Assembly (NCBI GenBank): GCA_963920525.1
Contig: OY986435.1
Coordinates: forward strand, 259,429,462 to 259,493,461
Reading direction: 5' to 3'
DNA: 64,000 bases
Source of the DNA: Dichetophora obliterata
Lineage: Eukaryota > Arthropoda > Insecta > Diptera > Sciomyzidae
Position 1 is the stretch's first letter; each line of letters starts with the position of its first letter. The notes under the pieces are model-generated. The model ran no database searches, was not told the origin of the DNA, and saw only the letters and a program-made list of their open reading frames with translations. Made by a program: the position numbers and the translations under genes. Of this stretch, positions 33,181-44,389 are shown piece by piece.

Positions 33181-33989
33181 AAAACACTGCACTATGTATA
33201 TTGACAAACAAAAATTTTAAAAAATTATTTCAATAAGAAAAAAAAAATTAGCGCTGTAACCACCCTGTACTAAAATTTCCTAAAAGTATACAGCGATAAT
33301 AAAAAAAATGCAGCAAAAATTTAAAATACAATTGATGTACAACGACTAATGTAAGAATAAGACAAATAATCAAACGAAGAACAAAAACAAGAGAAACAAG
33401 CGAATATGAAAAACAAAACTCAAAAACTTTGCTTCCACAGTTTATGAAAAATTTGTCAGAAACAAATTTTATTTTTCTTCTTTGATAGAATTAAATGGAA
33501 AAGTAAACAAAAATTATAAAAACCTGACTGAAAGACGTCCTCAAATGTCCCAAAAAGCACAAGTTTACACAAAAGTTAGACTATAATATTCAAACACTCT
33601 GGAATAACTTAAAAATTTTCGCAACCAAGTTATCAAACAACCTGTTCAGAACGAGAGTTGTTTGAGAACTGTAGTCGAATTGAGTTGAGGTTGTAGTCGA
33701 ATACTTCAGAGAACCGTTTTGCTTCTTGATTTGCTCCAATAAAGTTTTTGACGTTGTCCGTCCGCATTCTTACAGGTACACCACTACGATGAAAGTCAAC
33801 TTGGCTTTATTTCTATCGTGCTTCTTCGCCGGCTACTACCTGCGCCTGTCTGCCTGCCTGTCATAATTGGCGTTCACTCTGTTTTCAGCCTTAAGTGTCA
33901 AAATCATTTGTAGTGGGAACCACCCCTAAATTAGCAGACTGCACAAATTTCGCTTTATAATATTGAAACCTTAGTTCAAAAAGCAAAAG
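33181..33989. other. Intron DNA, no gene seen
   Basis: A-rich then mixed sequence between the LINE and the SINE. No motif was recognised. Confidence 0.55.
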
Positions 33990-33990
33990 T

Positions 33991-34290
33991 GGCGGCCGTA
34001 GCTTAGTGGGTAGAGTGCGTGGCCCCTAAGCTAACGAACTGCGGTAGCCCGGGTTCAATTCCAGCTCAGACAGAAAATTTTTTCAATTGAATTAATCTCT
34101 GCAGTCAATGGTAACTTCACAGAGTAAAAATTGCCATGTAAAGCTTCTTGAGAACATAAGCCATTCGGAGTCGGCATAAAACACGTAGGTCCAGTTCACG
34201 GTCATTTTTGATCAAACATTTAATAACACGCACATCACAATTGATCAATAGAACCTAGGTCATATTCCTTCCAAGAGCTGAAATGGACAG
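33991..34290 (+). mobile_element. tRNA-derived SINE, copy 1
   Basis: The head is tRNA-like: a box-A match TAGCTTAGTGGG (about 33999-34010) and a box-B match GGTTCAATTCC (34052-34062), with the CAGCTCAGACAGAA junction. The body contains CATTCGGAGTCGGCATAAAA followed by ACGTAGGTCC, a phrase I recall from SINE-like repeats of higher flies. It would be transcribed by RNA polymerase III through the internal A and B boxes. A matching head is at 37249 and a matching tail at 50674. It is not a functional tRNA: the acceptor stem does not pair and no 3' end is present. Confidence 0.75.
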
Positions 34291-34347
34291 TTTATTTTTT
34301 TTTAGTTCAAAAAGTATTTCAACTATTTTATTTATATATATATGTTA

Positions 34348-35264
34348 GGGCGGGTCGATTTATTTTTCAACAAATTCCCTATGATTTCCGTATTCTATGG
34401 GTTATTCCATGAAAATTTGCCGAAGGAACCATACCTCTATCGTTAAAATCGAGTCCCCTACTTTTTGTTGGTAGATTTTTTCCCAAATTGACGTTCGTAT
34501 GAAATATTACCTACACGTTCACATCCATAACTCAGAAACTATCGATCGGGTTTAATCGCTAATAGGCGCGTTAGAAAGGTGAGCTCATTTTGATCAAATT
34601 ACAAAAAAAAAACTCCAACATTGTTCCAACGGTTCAAAAGTTACGGGCATTTTTGTCCAAATTTTGGAGCATTTTTCCATTTTTTTTTTTTCATGATTTT
34701 GTCCAATATTTTGTCTTTTACTACACTCAAATTGAATATTTTTTTGATAATAGGTTGATAGATACTTTATTATCTCTTAATTTGAATTTTTGTAGAAAAA
34801 AAAAAATAAAAAGGGAAAAAAAATCAAAAAGTTGGTTTTATGTGTTATTTTGTTTTAGCAATATCGCATGAATTAATCAACCGAATTCGATAAATTTGGG
34901 CTTAAACTCTTCGTTTTGAATTGTAAATTGAATTAAGTAATGGATTGAGCCAAAAAAATGGCCATGAAAGTAATATTCTTGGACAAAATCATGAAAAAAA
35001 TGGAAAAATGGTCCAAAATTTGGACAAAAATGCCCGTAACTTTTGAACCGTTGGACCAATGTTGAAAATTTTTTTTTTGTTAATTGATCAAAATGAGCTC
35101 ACCTTTCCAACGCGCCTACTGGCGATTAAACCTAATCGATAGTTTTTGAGTTATGGATGTGAACGTGTAGGTAATATTTCATTCGAACGTCAATTTGGGA
35201 AAAAATCTACCAACAAAAAGTAGGGGACTCGGGACTTTTTCACTTCCTACAAATCGACCCGCCC
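34348..35264. mobile_element. Long-palindrome foldback element, copy 1 (917 bp)
   Basis: It starts GGGCGGGTCGATTT and ends AAATCGACCCGCCC, flanked by TA (34346-34347, 35265-35266). The arms are hundreds of bases of near-perfect inverted repeat; for example ATTTTTGTCCAAATTTTGGA near 34649 is mirrored near 35010, and CCCCTACTTTTTGTTGG near 34454 near 35215. It has no coding capacity. A second copy lies at 52062-53236. When transcribed, as intron RNA would be, it could form a very long hairpin. Confidence 0.85.
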
Positions 35265-35474
35265 TAATATATATATATGAGAAAATAAAAACAATGTGTG
35301 GGAAACAAAATCCCTCATGAATTAAAATATCCCTCATTGAATTAAAAAATCTAATGGGAACTTCCATTTCCCACAGTAATTAAAATTTGCCACTGATTGC
35401 CCTTAAAATGCCATAACAAACAATTTTTTTAAATGCGGCTCATGAAAGCTCACATTTAATTTTATTTCTTACAG

Positions 35475-35641
35475 CCACGTATACCAGCCACTGAGGGAAG
35501 TGATCCTTTTGACATGATTTGCGATGACGCACAAATCGCAGAATGGAATAACCAAGGGCTGCCAAGTGATCGCATGTCGGCAGAAAATGCCGCTATATTG
35601 GTGCATTCTGAGCGCTATCCACTAATGATTGATCCACAATT
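35475..35641 (+). CDS. Axonemal dynein heavy chain, exon 7 of 7 (AAA5)
   Basis: This is a short exon without an ATG, found by family motif: [18 protein letters not shown], then [20 protein letters not shown] and [10 protein letters not shown]. The block WN..GLPSDR.S.EN....  ..R.PLMIDPQ is highly conserved in axonemal dyneins, in AAA5. The acceptor is TTCTTACAG (35466-35474) and the donor GTAAGT begins 35642. It is 55 codons plus 2 bases, so the final Leu codon is split. It joins exon 6 in phase 0. No further dynein exon was recognised in the remaining 28 kb, where the family sequence should continue QGI.WIK. Confidence 0.95.
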
Positions 35642-37248
35642 GTAAGTTTTAACCATGAAACATATTCAGATATTTTTCACATTATTTGAATACATGGGCA
35701 GGATTTGTTTTAGGGGGGAGGGGCCAAGGCATAAAGGAGTCTAGAAGCGCATAAAGAAAATGTAAGCTATATAATTCTATTGTCTGATATTTAGTACTAG
35801 TTTTGGTAGCATGAAACGCACACTAGTAAAAATAATTATCATATCATGCCCGAAATATTTTAAAATTTAATTTTATTTTTGTCATGTAATACATATAAAT
35901 AATTTTTTACAAAAGCAAAATAATTAATATAAGGTCTCCTTTATCATTACTATTGAGCCCCCAAGTTTCAAACTTTTCAAATAAGAATACAAAAACTTCC
36001 CAATATTAAACAATATTTTTTATTTTGGAAAACTGAAAAAACATATTTACTCCTAAGCCAATTGCGAGTGGTCTGAAATTTTGGAAATCTGGTCAGATTT
36101 GAATTTAGGAGGTCAAAATCCATATAATCCGCAAAAATTAAAAATTAGAGTTGTGGCTATTCTATAAATGCTTCCCGAATGCTAAGGGAGATACTTTTGA
36201 CACCAATCCACTTATTTCTTTTTCTAGCATGCATCAGTTCTAGCAGCTTGCAAGTTTCTACAATCGAGTACGGAAACGTACCTATTATATGAATGATTTA
36301 AAAAATGTATTTTTTTTAATTCAAAACGTATGAATAAATATATAAAGAGGTATGTGTATATTAGATGGGTTTTGGAATCCATACATTTTCTTAACATATT
36401 CCAGAGCTTCCCTGCAAGGATTGATTCTGAATCCTAGATGTAATATAAGCACGTAAAGCGAAAAATGTCCAAAAAATTTTGAAACTGGGTTGGCGCCGCT
36501 AAAAAACGTGAATTTGAAGTACAATGGATGTTTAAAATTGAGTTTCTAATAACAAATAAACTCTAATGTAAAATCTTTTGCTTAAACTAAATATGTTATC
36601 AGATTTTAGATTAGTCCTTAATCTAAAACCGGCCTACTTTATTCAGAATTTCCTCATTTTTTCTTTCGCTTTTGAATAAGAAGCTTTGCACTAGCTTTTA
36701 TCACTGCAACTTCTAAAATTAAAATAACTCAGGATTGTAAGAGATTTTGTTAAGTTTAGGAAAAATTAAAAAAACTATCCAAACTGGATCATATTTATGA
36801 CAGAAAAACGATTTTTTAAGCAAACTTTTGCGAAAACATTAATTTTTTATAAAAATTATTTTACTTTGTTTTCTGATTGTTTACAATGACTTTAAAATAA
36901 TAATTTGCTTATCGTCAAAATTTATATGCGTTATTGGCTTAAATGCCTCTTGCCATCTGTTGCTACGAAGAATGATATTCGACTAATAAGCAATATCATT
37001 CCTTAACTTTCGTCAATTCCTCGTACTAATAACTTCTTAATTTCTTCCATTGCATTCGTAGTATTAACTAATGGTTTCGTACTATTTACGATTTAAAATA
37101 ATATTAGTAGATAAAAATCATTTGTAGATTGACTGGACGCATTATTCATAGAATGACCAAAGTATTAGTTGAGTTTAAAAAATTTACCGAAATCGTTCAG
37201 CCTGATTTGTTGGACAAATGCCAAAAAGAATAAAATGTATGCTTGTAA
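35642..37248. other. Start of a dynein intron longer than 28 kb, no gene seen
   Basis: The donor is GTAAGT. The sequence is AT-rich and unassigned. The short ORF 36321-36524 has no family motif. Confidence 0.65.
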
Positions 37249-37345
37249 GGTGGCCGTAGTCTACTAGAAGATTACGTGGCCCGTATTCTTAATAACCGCG
37301 GTTCAAGGCCCAGCTGAGACAGAATGTTTTTTTTTTTCGTTATTA
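37249..37345 (+). mobile_element. tRNA-derived SINE, copy 2 (head only)
   Basis: GGTGGCCGTAGTCTACTAGA at the start and GCGGTTCAAGGCCCAGCTGA with GACAGAATG at 37298-37325 align with copy 1 at 33991. The box-B match GGTTCAAGGCC is at about 37300-37310. A T-run follows, which could act as a polymerase III terminator. The SINE body is missing, so it is truncated or diverged. Confidence 0.65.
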
Positions 37346-37859
37346 GGTATTAGTATAATTCGTACATGTAACAAAACAAATGTATATTGTAAGAACACCA
37401 ATAAAATATTCGCTATATGTACCAAACAACGTCTATTCTACGAATACTATTCGTGGCTAAAAACTACACATAAAATCCATAGAATGGACGCAGTTTTTAG
37501 TAATATTTATAAACAAATTTTTTGAGTGTAAGAATACGTATTGAAAAGTGTCTGTGAAGCGAGAGTAAATGAAATGGTATCGTAACTTATCTCAGCGACG
37601 GGTACAATATACTATAAAAAATGTATGGTTTAGCTCAGCTTTATTTATAAATAAACTTAAAAAGGTATGATTTTGTTCTCTCTAAAATATATTTACTTAC
37701 ATAATGAAAACATCGTCATCTGAAATCAGAAAAGCCATAAGTAACAAAAAATTCAAAATCTACTTTTTGATTGATTATGATGCACCTTATCAAAATACAT
37801 ACCTGCTAAAAACAACGTTTTTAATTACGATTTAATATGAATATCTTATAATGATGGTA
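37346..37859. other. Intron DNA, no gene seen
   Basis: Unassigned AT-rich sequence between the SINE head and the Transib relic. Confidence 0.5.
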
Positions 37860-39480
37860 ATACCGATGAGTTTTTGATAATCTTATGTTTCGCCCCGCTC
37901 GTTTTACACAAAATCGAAGGCCATAAATCGGTATGGTTCAATCCAAGGCCATCTTCTACTCTCTTTCTTCGCCCAATAAAATTCATATTTGCGAAGGAAA
38001 CGAATTTAATTGAAGAAAAAATACGAATGCTTTTACCAACCAAAGTCAAGGTCGAAGACAAAGAAATTACTGTTTACCACAAATTTTTGCTTACTGTTGT
38101 ATATGGACAAGTATGCAACGCTGTCACTGAAACTCATTTGTCGCAGACTTGCTATATACTATGTGGTGCTACTCCAACGAAAATTTTACACACTAAAATA
38201 CTCCCTGACAAACCTGAGAACTACAGTTTTAGTTTGACTGGAATAAAAACTCACTGGTTTTCAGTCGGTGAGTTCAGCCAGAAAAAGTGTACACTTTAAG
38301 ACTCACAGTTAGAGAATAGGGCCCCTGGAGTTTTTTCTGTCTCTTACATGTCAGCTTTTGACTAGAAATAAATAAATGGTAAATAAAGCAAAACGATAGT
38401 AGTGATGAAAAGAAAACAACAAATACAGATCAAATTAAAGAAAGAGATGGGGCTCATAGTTGACAGACCCAAACCAGGGTTTGGTTCCTCTAATAATGGC
38501 AACACAACATGTAGATTGTTTAACAATTTTAAAAAAAAATGTTAACATTACAGGAACGCTCGCTTCGGGTTATGATATCGACTTTGAAAAGTTCAAAGAA
38601 TTTAACCCATTAAAGACTGCTCATAGATTCCGCCGTACGATTTTTTTCAAAATTTATCAGGAAGCTTACAAAGGCCATAGAAGTTGTTTTGCAAAATTTC
38701 AGGTTTGTAAATGTCACCGTATTTGAGATCTGCATTGGGTATTTAAATACCCAATCGGCTAATCCGGGTTCTTGGTGTTGATAAAAATTTGTATATATGG
38801 CAACATTCTTTTGTCATAATGAACACCTGATAAATAGAGGATACTAGAGGCAAACTGAGCACGAGTTTTTCCCTCGATATTCCCATTTACTAATTTTGTA
38901 CATAGCTTTATATATGGATTTTGTCATTTTTGAAAATCACACATTTTCGATCTCGAAAAGGAACATTTAATTGTATGAATTTCGCTTCACATTGTAAAGA
39001 CAATAAATAGTTTCATTTTTCCGTAATGTTTTAAAAAAAAAGTTATTTTGATATCTCCTACCACTTTCGAGATATGGCCTTTTTCGTAAACACTGTTTTA
39101 TGGGTATTTAAATACCAATTAGTCATTAATGGTTAACGAAAAAACAAAACAATTGTATTTTGAACTTTACCTATGGTATTATATGCCCGTTACCGTGCAT
39201 AAGCTCCTCTGTCATAGCACAGAAATTCTTAGTTCTAGTCTTGTTTCTATCGGACAACTTTCGGAGGAGGCAAAAGAAGCCCGCAACAAATACATTCGCC
39301 AATTTAGAGAATACAACACACGTAAATATTCGCGAGTAGCAAAAAATACAGATTAATTGACATTGTTACTAGTTTCATCTGATCCAGTTATTAAGTCTTA
39401 CAGGGGCTTACAAAAAAATGCATCTTTGTTACCAGCTGAGGTCTTAAATCTTATTAAACAAGCAGATTTAGTGACCTAAA
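37860..39480 (+). pseudogene. Transib (RAG1-like) transposase relic
   Basis: Three + strand parts follow the order of Transib transposases. Part 1 (37874-38200): HKIEGHKSVWFNPRPSST, RPIKFIFAKETN, LLPTKVKV, TVYHKFLLTVV, QVCNAVTETHLSQTCYILCG, ATPTK. Part 2 (38550-38630): TGTLASGYDIDFEKFKEF and TAHRF. Part 3 (39140-39475): ELYLWYYMPVTVHKLLCHS, IGQLSEEAKEARNKYIRQFR, then SSDPVI after a stop. The last block corresponds to the region in RAG1 that carries the final catalytic Glu (SEGNESGNK). It is broken by frameshifts, stops and a roughly 500-bp insertion, so it is dead. It lies in sense orientation to the dynein gene. Confidence 0.72.
38632..39147. repeat. Insertion inside the Transib relic with palindromic GGGTATTTAAATACCC words
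   Basis: The Transib frame breaks at about 38631 (TAHRF) and resumes near 39148 (ELYLWYYMP). Between them the palindrome GGGTATTTAAATACCC occurs at about 38737 and GGGTATTTAAATACC at about 39101. These could be the ends of a roughly 380-bp element. The family is unknown. Confidence 0.4.
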
Positions 39481-39668
39481 AGTACCAAGTTCAGAATATG
39501 GAGAAGGAAGATTCCTCAAAAAATTAAATTTAATTTGCTTTGCTTCTTTTTTTCTCAAGATTTCAAGGACTTCTTTAAATTTGCTTTATGATGAATAGTT
39601 AAAGACTTTCACAACTGCTTTAACATAATATTTAATACTTTCTCATTTTATATACATATTCCATATAT

Positions 39669-41083
39669 GTGACCTTCTCCGAGAAAAGGGACCTAGTGTG
39701 TGAAAATGAAGTTTTGAGAAAAACGCATTTAAAGTTTCATAACGTATTATCACTGTGAACGCACCTTCAGTTGGGAGATGCGATTTGGTATGGTTAGTTA
39801 TGATTGGATGAAATCTTACTCATTTCATCTTATTCTACACCCTTTTAGGTACCAGAATCCACTCTTAAGTCCAAACCCGTTTTTGACACACTACACAGAA
39901 AAAACAAATTTAATGAACAGCATACGTTAAAATTAATTCATTGATTTTAATGAAAAAATCATTGAATTTTAATGAATTGCTCATAGTTTTTAACGTACTG
40001 TTCATTGAAATCAATGAAGTTATATTCATTAAAAATGTCATTAAATTCAATGTATAGGTCATTGAATTCAATGTATAGTTCATTGAATTTAATGAATGGT
40101 TCATTGAATTTAATGTATAGTTCATTAAATTCAATGTATAATTCATTAAATTCAATGTATAGTTCATTGAATTCAATGTATAGTTCATTAAATTCAATGC
40201 ATAAATCATTAAATTAAATGTATTCAGTTCATTAAATTCAATGTATACTAATTTATTCCGTTCCCAATTTTGTTTGAAGTGAAACGCGAAGTTGTAAAGA
40301 CGACGTCTGGCAATTGTGTGTGTAAATTTTAGATAAAAGGTGATAATAAATGGTGTAAAATTTCAATTTGCTAGTTTTATTAGAGCCGTAAATGTTTGCT
40401 TTAAAATTTTTCAATTATGTCAATTAAAATATCCTGCGGCAAGCACTCTCCTGTGGGAGTTTATTGCCGTATATTTTTATAAATTTAAAAACTATTCAAA
40501 ATCTTCGAAAATTTGTATATTAATTAACTCTTTAAAATAAAAAAATATTGTTGAAATTGTAATTATTTCTTTATTTTAAAAATGTTTAGAGAGGGATTAA
40601 CAAATAATTCGTTGAATTTAATGTATAGATCATTCATTCCAATGAACTAAATACATTAAATTTAATGAAATATACATGGAATTCAATAAACTGAATACAT
40701 CAAATTTAATGAACTGTACATTGAATCCAATAAACTAAATACATTAAATTCAATGAACTTAATACATTAAATTCAATGAAATAAACATTAAATTTAATGA
40801 ACTATACATTAAATTCAATGAAAAATTCATTAATTTTGGCATTTTTTAATGAACGTGTTCATTGAATTCAATGAAGTGTACATTTATATTCAAGGAACCA
40901 TTCATTGAAAATCACTAAGTTTAATGAACTATTCATTAAAGTATGAAGAAAATTCATTGAAATCAATGCCCACAGTTCATTGGACCAAAATCAATGAATA
41001 ATTCATTGAAATTAATTCACCTTTTCATTAATATAATGTACCTTTTTGGTTCAGTGTAGGTCCCTTTTCTCGGAGAAGGTCAC
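39669..41083. mobile_element. MITE GTGACCTTCTCCGAG, copy 1, interrupted
   Basis: It starts GTGACCTTCTCCGAGAAAAG with GGACC following, and ends with the inverted copy before ATAT. Without the insert it is about 250 bp and nearly identical to the whole copy at 50247-50494. ATAT lies on both sides. The element at 39894-41056 sits inside it. Confidence 0.85.
39894..41056. mobile_element. Palindrome-rich element (1163 bp) with 21-bp repeats, TA duplication
   Basis: It is flanked by TA at 39892-39893 and 41057-41058; the uninterrupted copy at 50470 has a single TA at that spot. The ends are short and imperfect (CACAGAAAAAA against CACTGAACCAAAAAGG). The left half (about 40020-40245) is a 21-bp tandem repeat of the form ATTGAATTCAATGTATAGTTC, each unit containing a perfect palindrome. 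The right half (about 40600-41040) holds related repeats in the opposite sense. The centre (40260-40590) is unrelated and non-coding as far as seen. The insertion site points to the Tc1/mariner superfamily. Confidence 0.8.
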
Positions 41084-41089
41084 ATATAT

Positions 41090-44000
41090 AAAAACTTAAT
41101 TTTTATGGTTTTTTCTACATTTAAATTTATTTTGTATGGTGCATAAAATGTATGGTATTTTAGGTTTAAATATGCCAAAAGTAAAATGGTTTTCTATTCC
41201 TATGACAACTATACCGAAAGAAATCAGACAACCAAAAAAGGAATTTTGACCACCTAGCGTACACTATTCGATCCACTGTGCGTCCGGTTTATTTAACTAA
41301 ATTTTGAATTCGGTAAATGATTTTTTTATGATTTCTGTTTGCGGTTCAAAATAACGAAATAATGCTATAAAATATGAAAGCGTTAGCCGATTTTGATAAA
41401 AAAACGGTTTTGGAACTTTTAATGAACAATAATTTTTTTAAATTATAAACCAGTATCATATGTTATTTTAAATTTTTAAATTAGTTTTTAGTTAAACATG
41501 ATAAAAACACTGGAAAAATTATGCAGCACTTTAAAAAAAAGAAAAAAAAAACTCGCCTTAGTGATATTGTTCGCGTAGTCGAATGCAAATAAAATATTTC
41601 AAATGTTTTTACTAGAAAGTGCCTGAAAAGCGTTCGTTTCTCTCCGTTCAAGTTTTTTAAAGTTTTTACCAGAAGAATTTCATCTTGTAAAAAAATAAAA
41701 ACTGTCAAATGGTAGCTGTGTGTGTGTAGCAGCTGAGTTTTATTAGATTTTCTTAGACGTATTTGACATTTTTCATTATTTTACCAGAAAGCGTTCGTTT
41801 ACTTTTAAAAGTTGAAGTTAATTCTCTCTGAATTTTATTACTTTTGACGTTTTTCATTTTATTACCAGAAAAGTACGCAAACAGACCTATTATTGAGAGG
41901 GTGCATCAATTATATGTCTAGTATTAAGCATAACTAACATACAAAGTTTGAATTTCAGAAATCATATTTTTTTTTAAATAAGTTTCATAAGCCCTTTCTA
42001 TTATCTATTTTGCAAGAAAGATCGATGGACACTGAGATCATAAAGAACTTTAATCAAAACAATCGCTAAAATCCGATTTATAAAATTTGATGGTCTGGAG
42101 AAAATGTCGACACATATAATTTTTTGTGTTAATTTTTTCTTAATATATTGTAATTTTTCAAGTTTAAACAAAAAGTTTGATTTTTTCATTTCCGTGACTT
42201 TCGAAATTTGTTGCTAACTCCCATTTTTCACTCCACCTGAGTGAAACATTTGGTTTTTTCATCATAACTCCCGAGCCATACATCCTACAAGAACGATTTG
42301 TGCACCAAAATGTTTTTAATTACAATACCCATACGATTGCGTTCTTGATTTTTCAATTTTATTTTTATATATTTCGTTTTATTTGTATTTTTGTCGTTTT
42401 TTCATTTTATTTTCGTTTTTTCGCCATAAAATCCAAACTTCATATCTGACAAGGACGATTTATGCATCAAAATGATCGCCATTGCATCGACCTTAGGAAG
42501 GTCACGTCTCTGTTGAAATGCATTTTGTTCTATATCTTCTAGTTTAGGAGTTATAGAGGTGCAAAATATAAGAACATACTATTAAAACGTCCTACAAGGA
42601 CGTATTATGCACCAAAATGTTTGTAATTACAATACCTACACGACTGCGCTCTTAAAAAAAATAATTGTAGCTTCAATTTTATTTTTATATTTTACTTTTA
42701 TATGTTACTAATCTGGCAAAGTGATAATTGTTACCCAGTATTTTTTAAATTTATATTTATTTTTTTGTTTTATTTTGAAGCTTTAAAATAATAAATTTTG
42801 CTTAAAATTGTCACCTGCAAATTTTGTTTTAAAATCAAAAAATTACTATATGTTTGCTCATCAATGCAATTGTATTTATTTTGCTTATTGGTAACATTTG
42901 TTCAGTGAAATTCTTTGCCTTAATATATAAAGAAAAGCCTTTTGGGAAAACACTTTTATTTTGACAACCTTAATCAACACATTAACACTTTCGAGTACAT
43001 CGCGTGTGTGAAATTGTTGACATGTTTTGCAAATCATTTGCACTTATTGCTCTTAACATGACAATCCCATAACAGCTGTTAGTTTTGCATGATTTACATA
43101 CTGTGTAAACATGTCCTTGGCTTAGTAGTTACATATAATTAAATAAACAAATATTTTTTCACAGAGTCACCACCATGAAACATTAATATAAAATTGTATC
43201 GTTTATTTTCTTAAAACTCAACCACATTTTAATACGCAAGTAAAAAGCAGAGGGTATCCAGAGGTAATGAAACCTTTTAAGCACGATATCTCTAATTTTT
43301 ATTTAGCTTGCCTCAATTTTTTTATCAGCTTATTCCTTGTAGTGGTGGGAATCCTTGTTGTGTGTGGTATTGACACTGCTGACACAAATAGTGGCACAAT
43401 GCAAACAAAAAAAAAACAGCACCTACACGCAGTAGCGTAGCTACGGTTGCTGCCACCCAGGAAGGAAAATAGAGTTTGCACCTCCAAAGGGAGGTTATCC
43501 TTATCCACATGGTTAGAAATCTTGGAATAAATTTGAATACTTGTTGGCGTACATATATGACCACACCAAAATTGTTTTAAAATTAAATACTGGCCAAATA
43601 TTAAAAATTATTTTTAATAGAAATTTGTATTGAAATCGAAATCTCAGTTCGTATTAATTTTTAATACTGATTTTGTATTAGAAATTAATTATAATATAAA
43701 ACATAGTATCAAACTAATTCCAAAAGGTATAAAAAATCGTTGTAATATTTTAATTGCATTAAATTTTAATACAACATTTTATTGAAATATAATGCAGCAT
43801 GTCTTAGAAATGAAATAAAATATTCAAAATAGTATCGAATTGATTCCAAGGCTATAAATCGTTGTAATATTTGAACAGTATAAAAATGTAAAACAAAATA
43901 AATTAAAAAATTTTGTAATCAATTGAGAAGTATTAAATTTAATACTTTTTGTATTCAAAATCTCTGTAATACTTTGCTTGTATTAACATTTATTCCAAGA

Positions 44001-44300
44001 TTTCTTACCATGCAGTTAAATGTATGTTTTATTGAAACGAGAATAAATTATTTGATTTTAGTAGCTGGAACTTAATTGAGGAACTGTCACGTTCGTAGCC
44101 ACGGAAATGCAGATATACTATATTACTTCACTGTGTTAATATCCACAGTGCTGGTTCTTCATTTTCTACCGATTGATTTGATTGAGGAATTTTTTTTTTG
44201 CATCAGATTTCCAAAAAAAAACGAAACATTAAGTTGGAACCAATACAAAAATGTTGGGAAATAACACAAAAGTGAAAATTAGGGGAGGTATGTTAAAATG
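41090..44300. other. Intron DNA with weak direct repeats, no gene seen
   Basis: A phrase like CCTACAAGAACGATTTGTGC with ACCAAAATGTTT recurs at about 42291 and 42590 (direct, about 300 bp apart), with a weaker relative near 42450. From about 43600 to 43900, TTTTAATAC / TCGTTGTAATATTT phrases recur. CAGTAGCGTAGCTACGG near 43431 resembles hAT ends. 44085-44115 resembles 11681-11710. No coding gene was recognised. Confidence 0.45.
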
Positions 44301-44389
44301 TGTATAGGAATGTTTTAAATGCGATCCTCACATTCAAGATACCGTAGGAAAGGTATTGAGTGTTCGTTCAGGCGGACTAAACCCACAGT

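Noticed and set aside
33991..34075. Possible functional tRNA gene
   Set aside because: A and B box matches exist, but no closed acceptor stem or proper 3' end could be folded, and the unit continues into a repeat body seen elsewhere. It is a SINE head.
37874..38299. Novel host gene of 141 codons
   Set aside because: The residues match the Transib transposase core in order, and the neighbouring fragments continue the same transposase.
39910..40217. Two overlapping repeat proteins on opposite strands (7-residue periods)
   Set aside because: They are a by-product of the 21-bp palindromic DNA repeat, which reads open in several frames on both strands.
40020..40245. Regular short repeats suggestive of a CRISPR array
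   Set aside because: The 21-bp units are directly adjacent with no unique spacers, the DNA is from an animal, and the block lies inside a TA-flanked mobile element.
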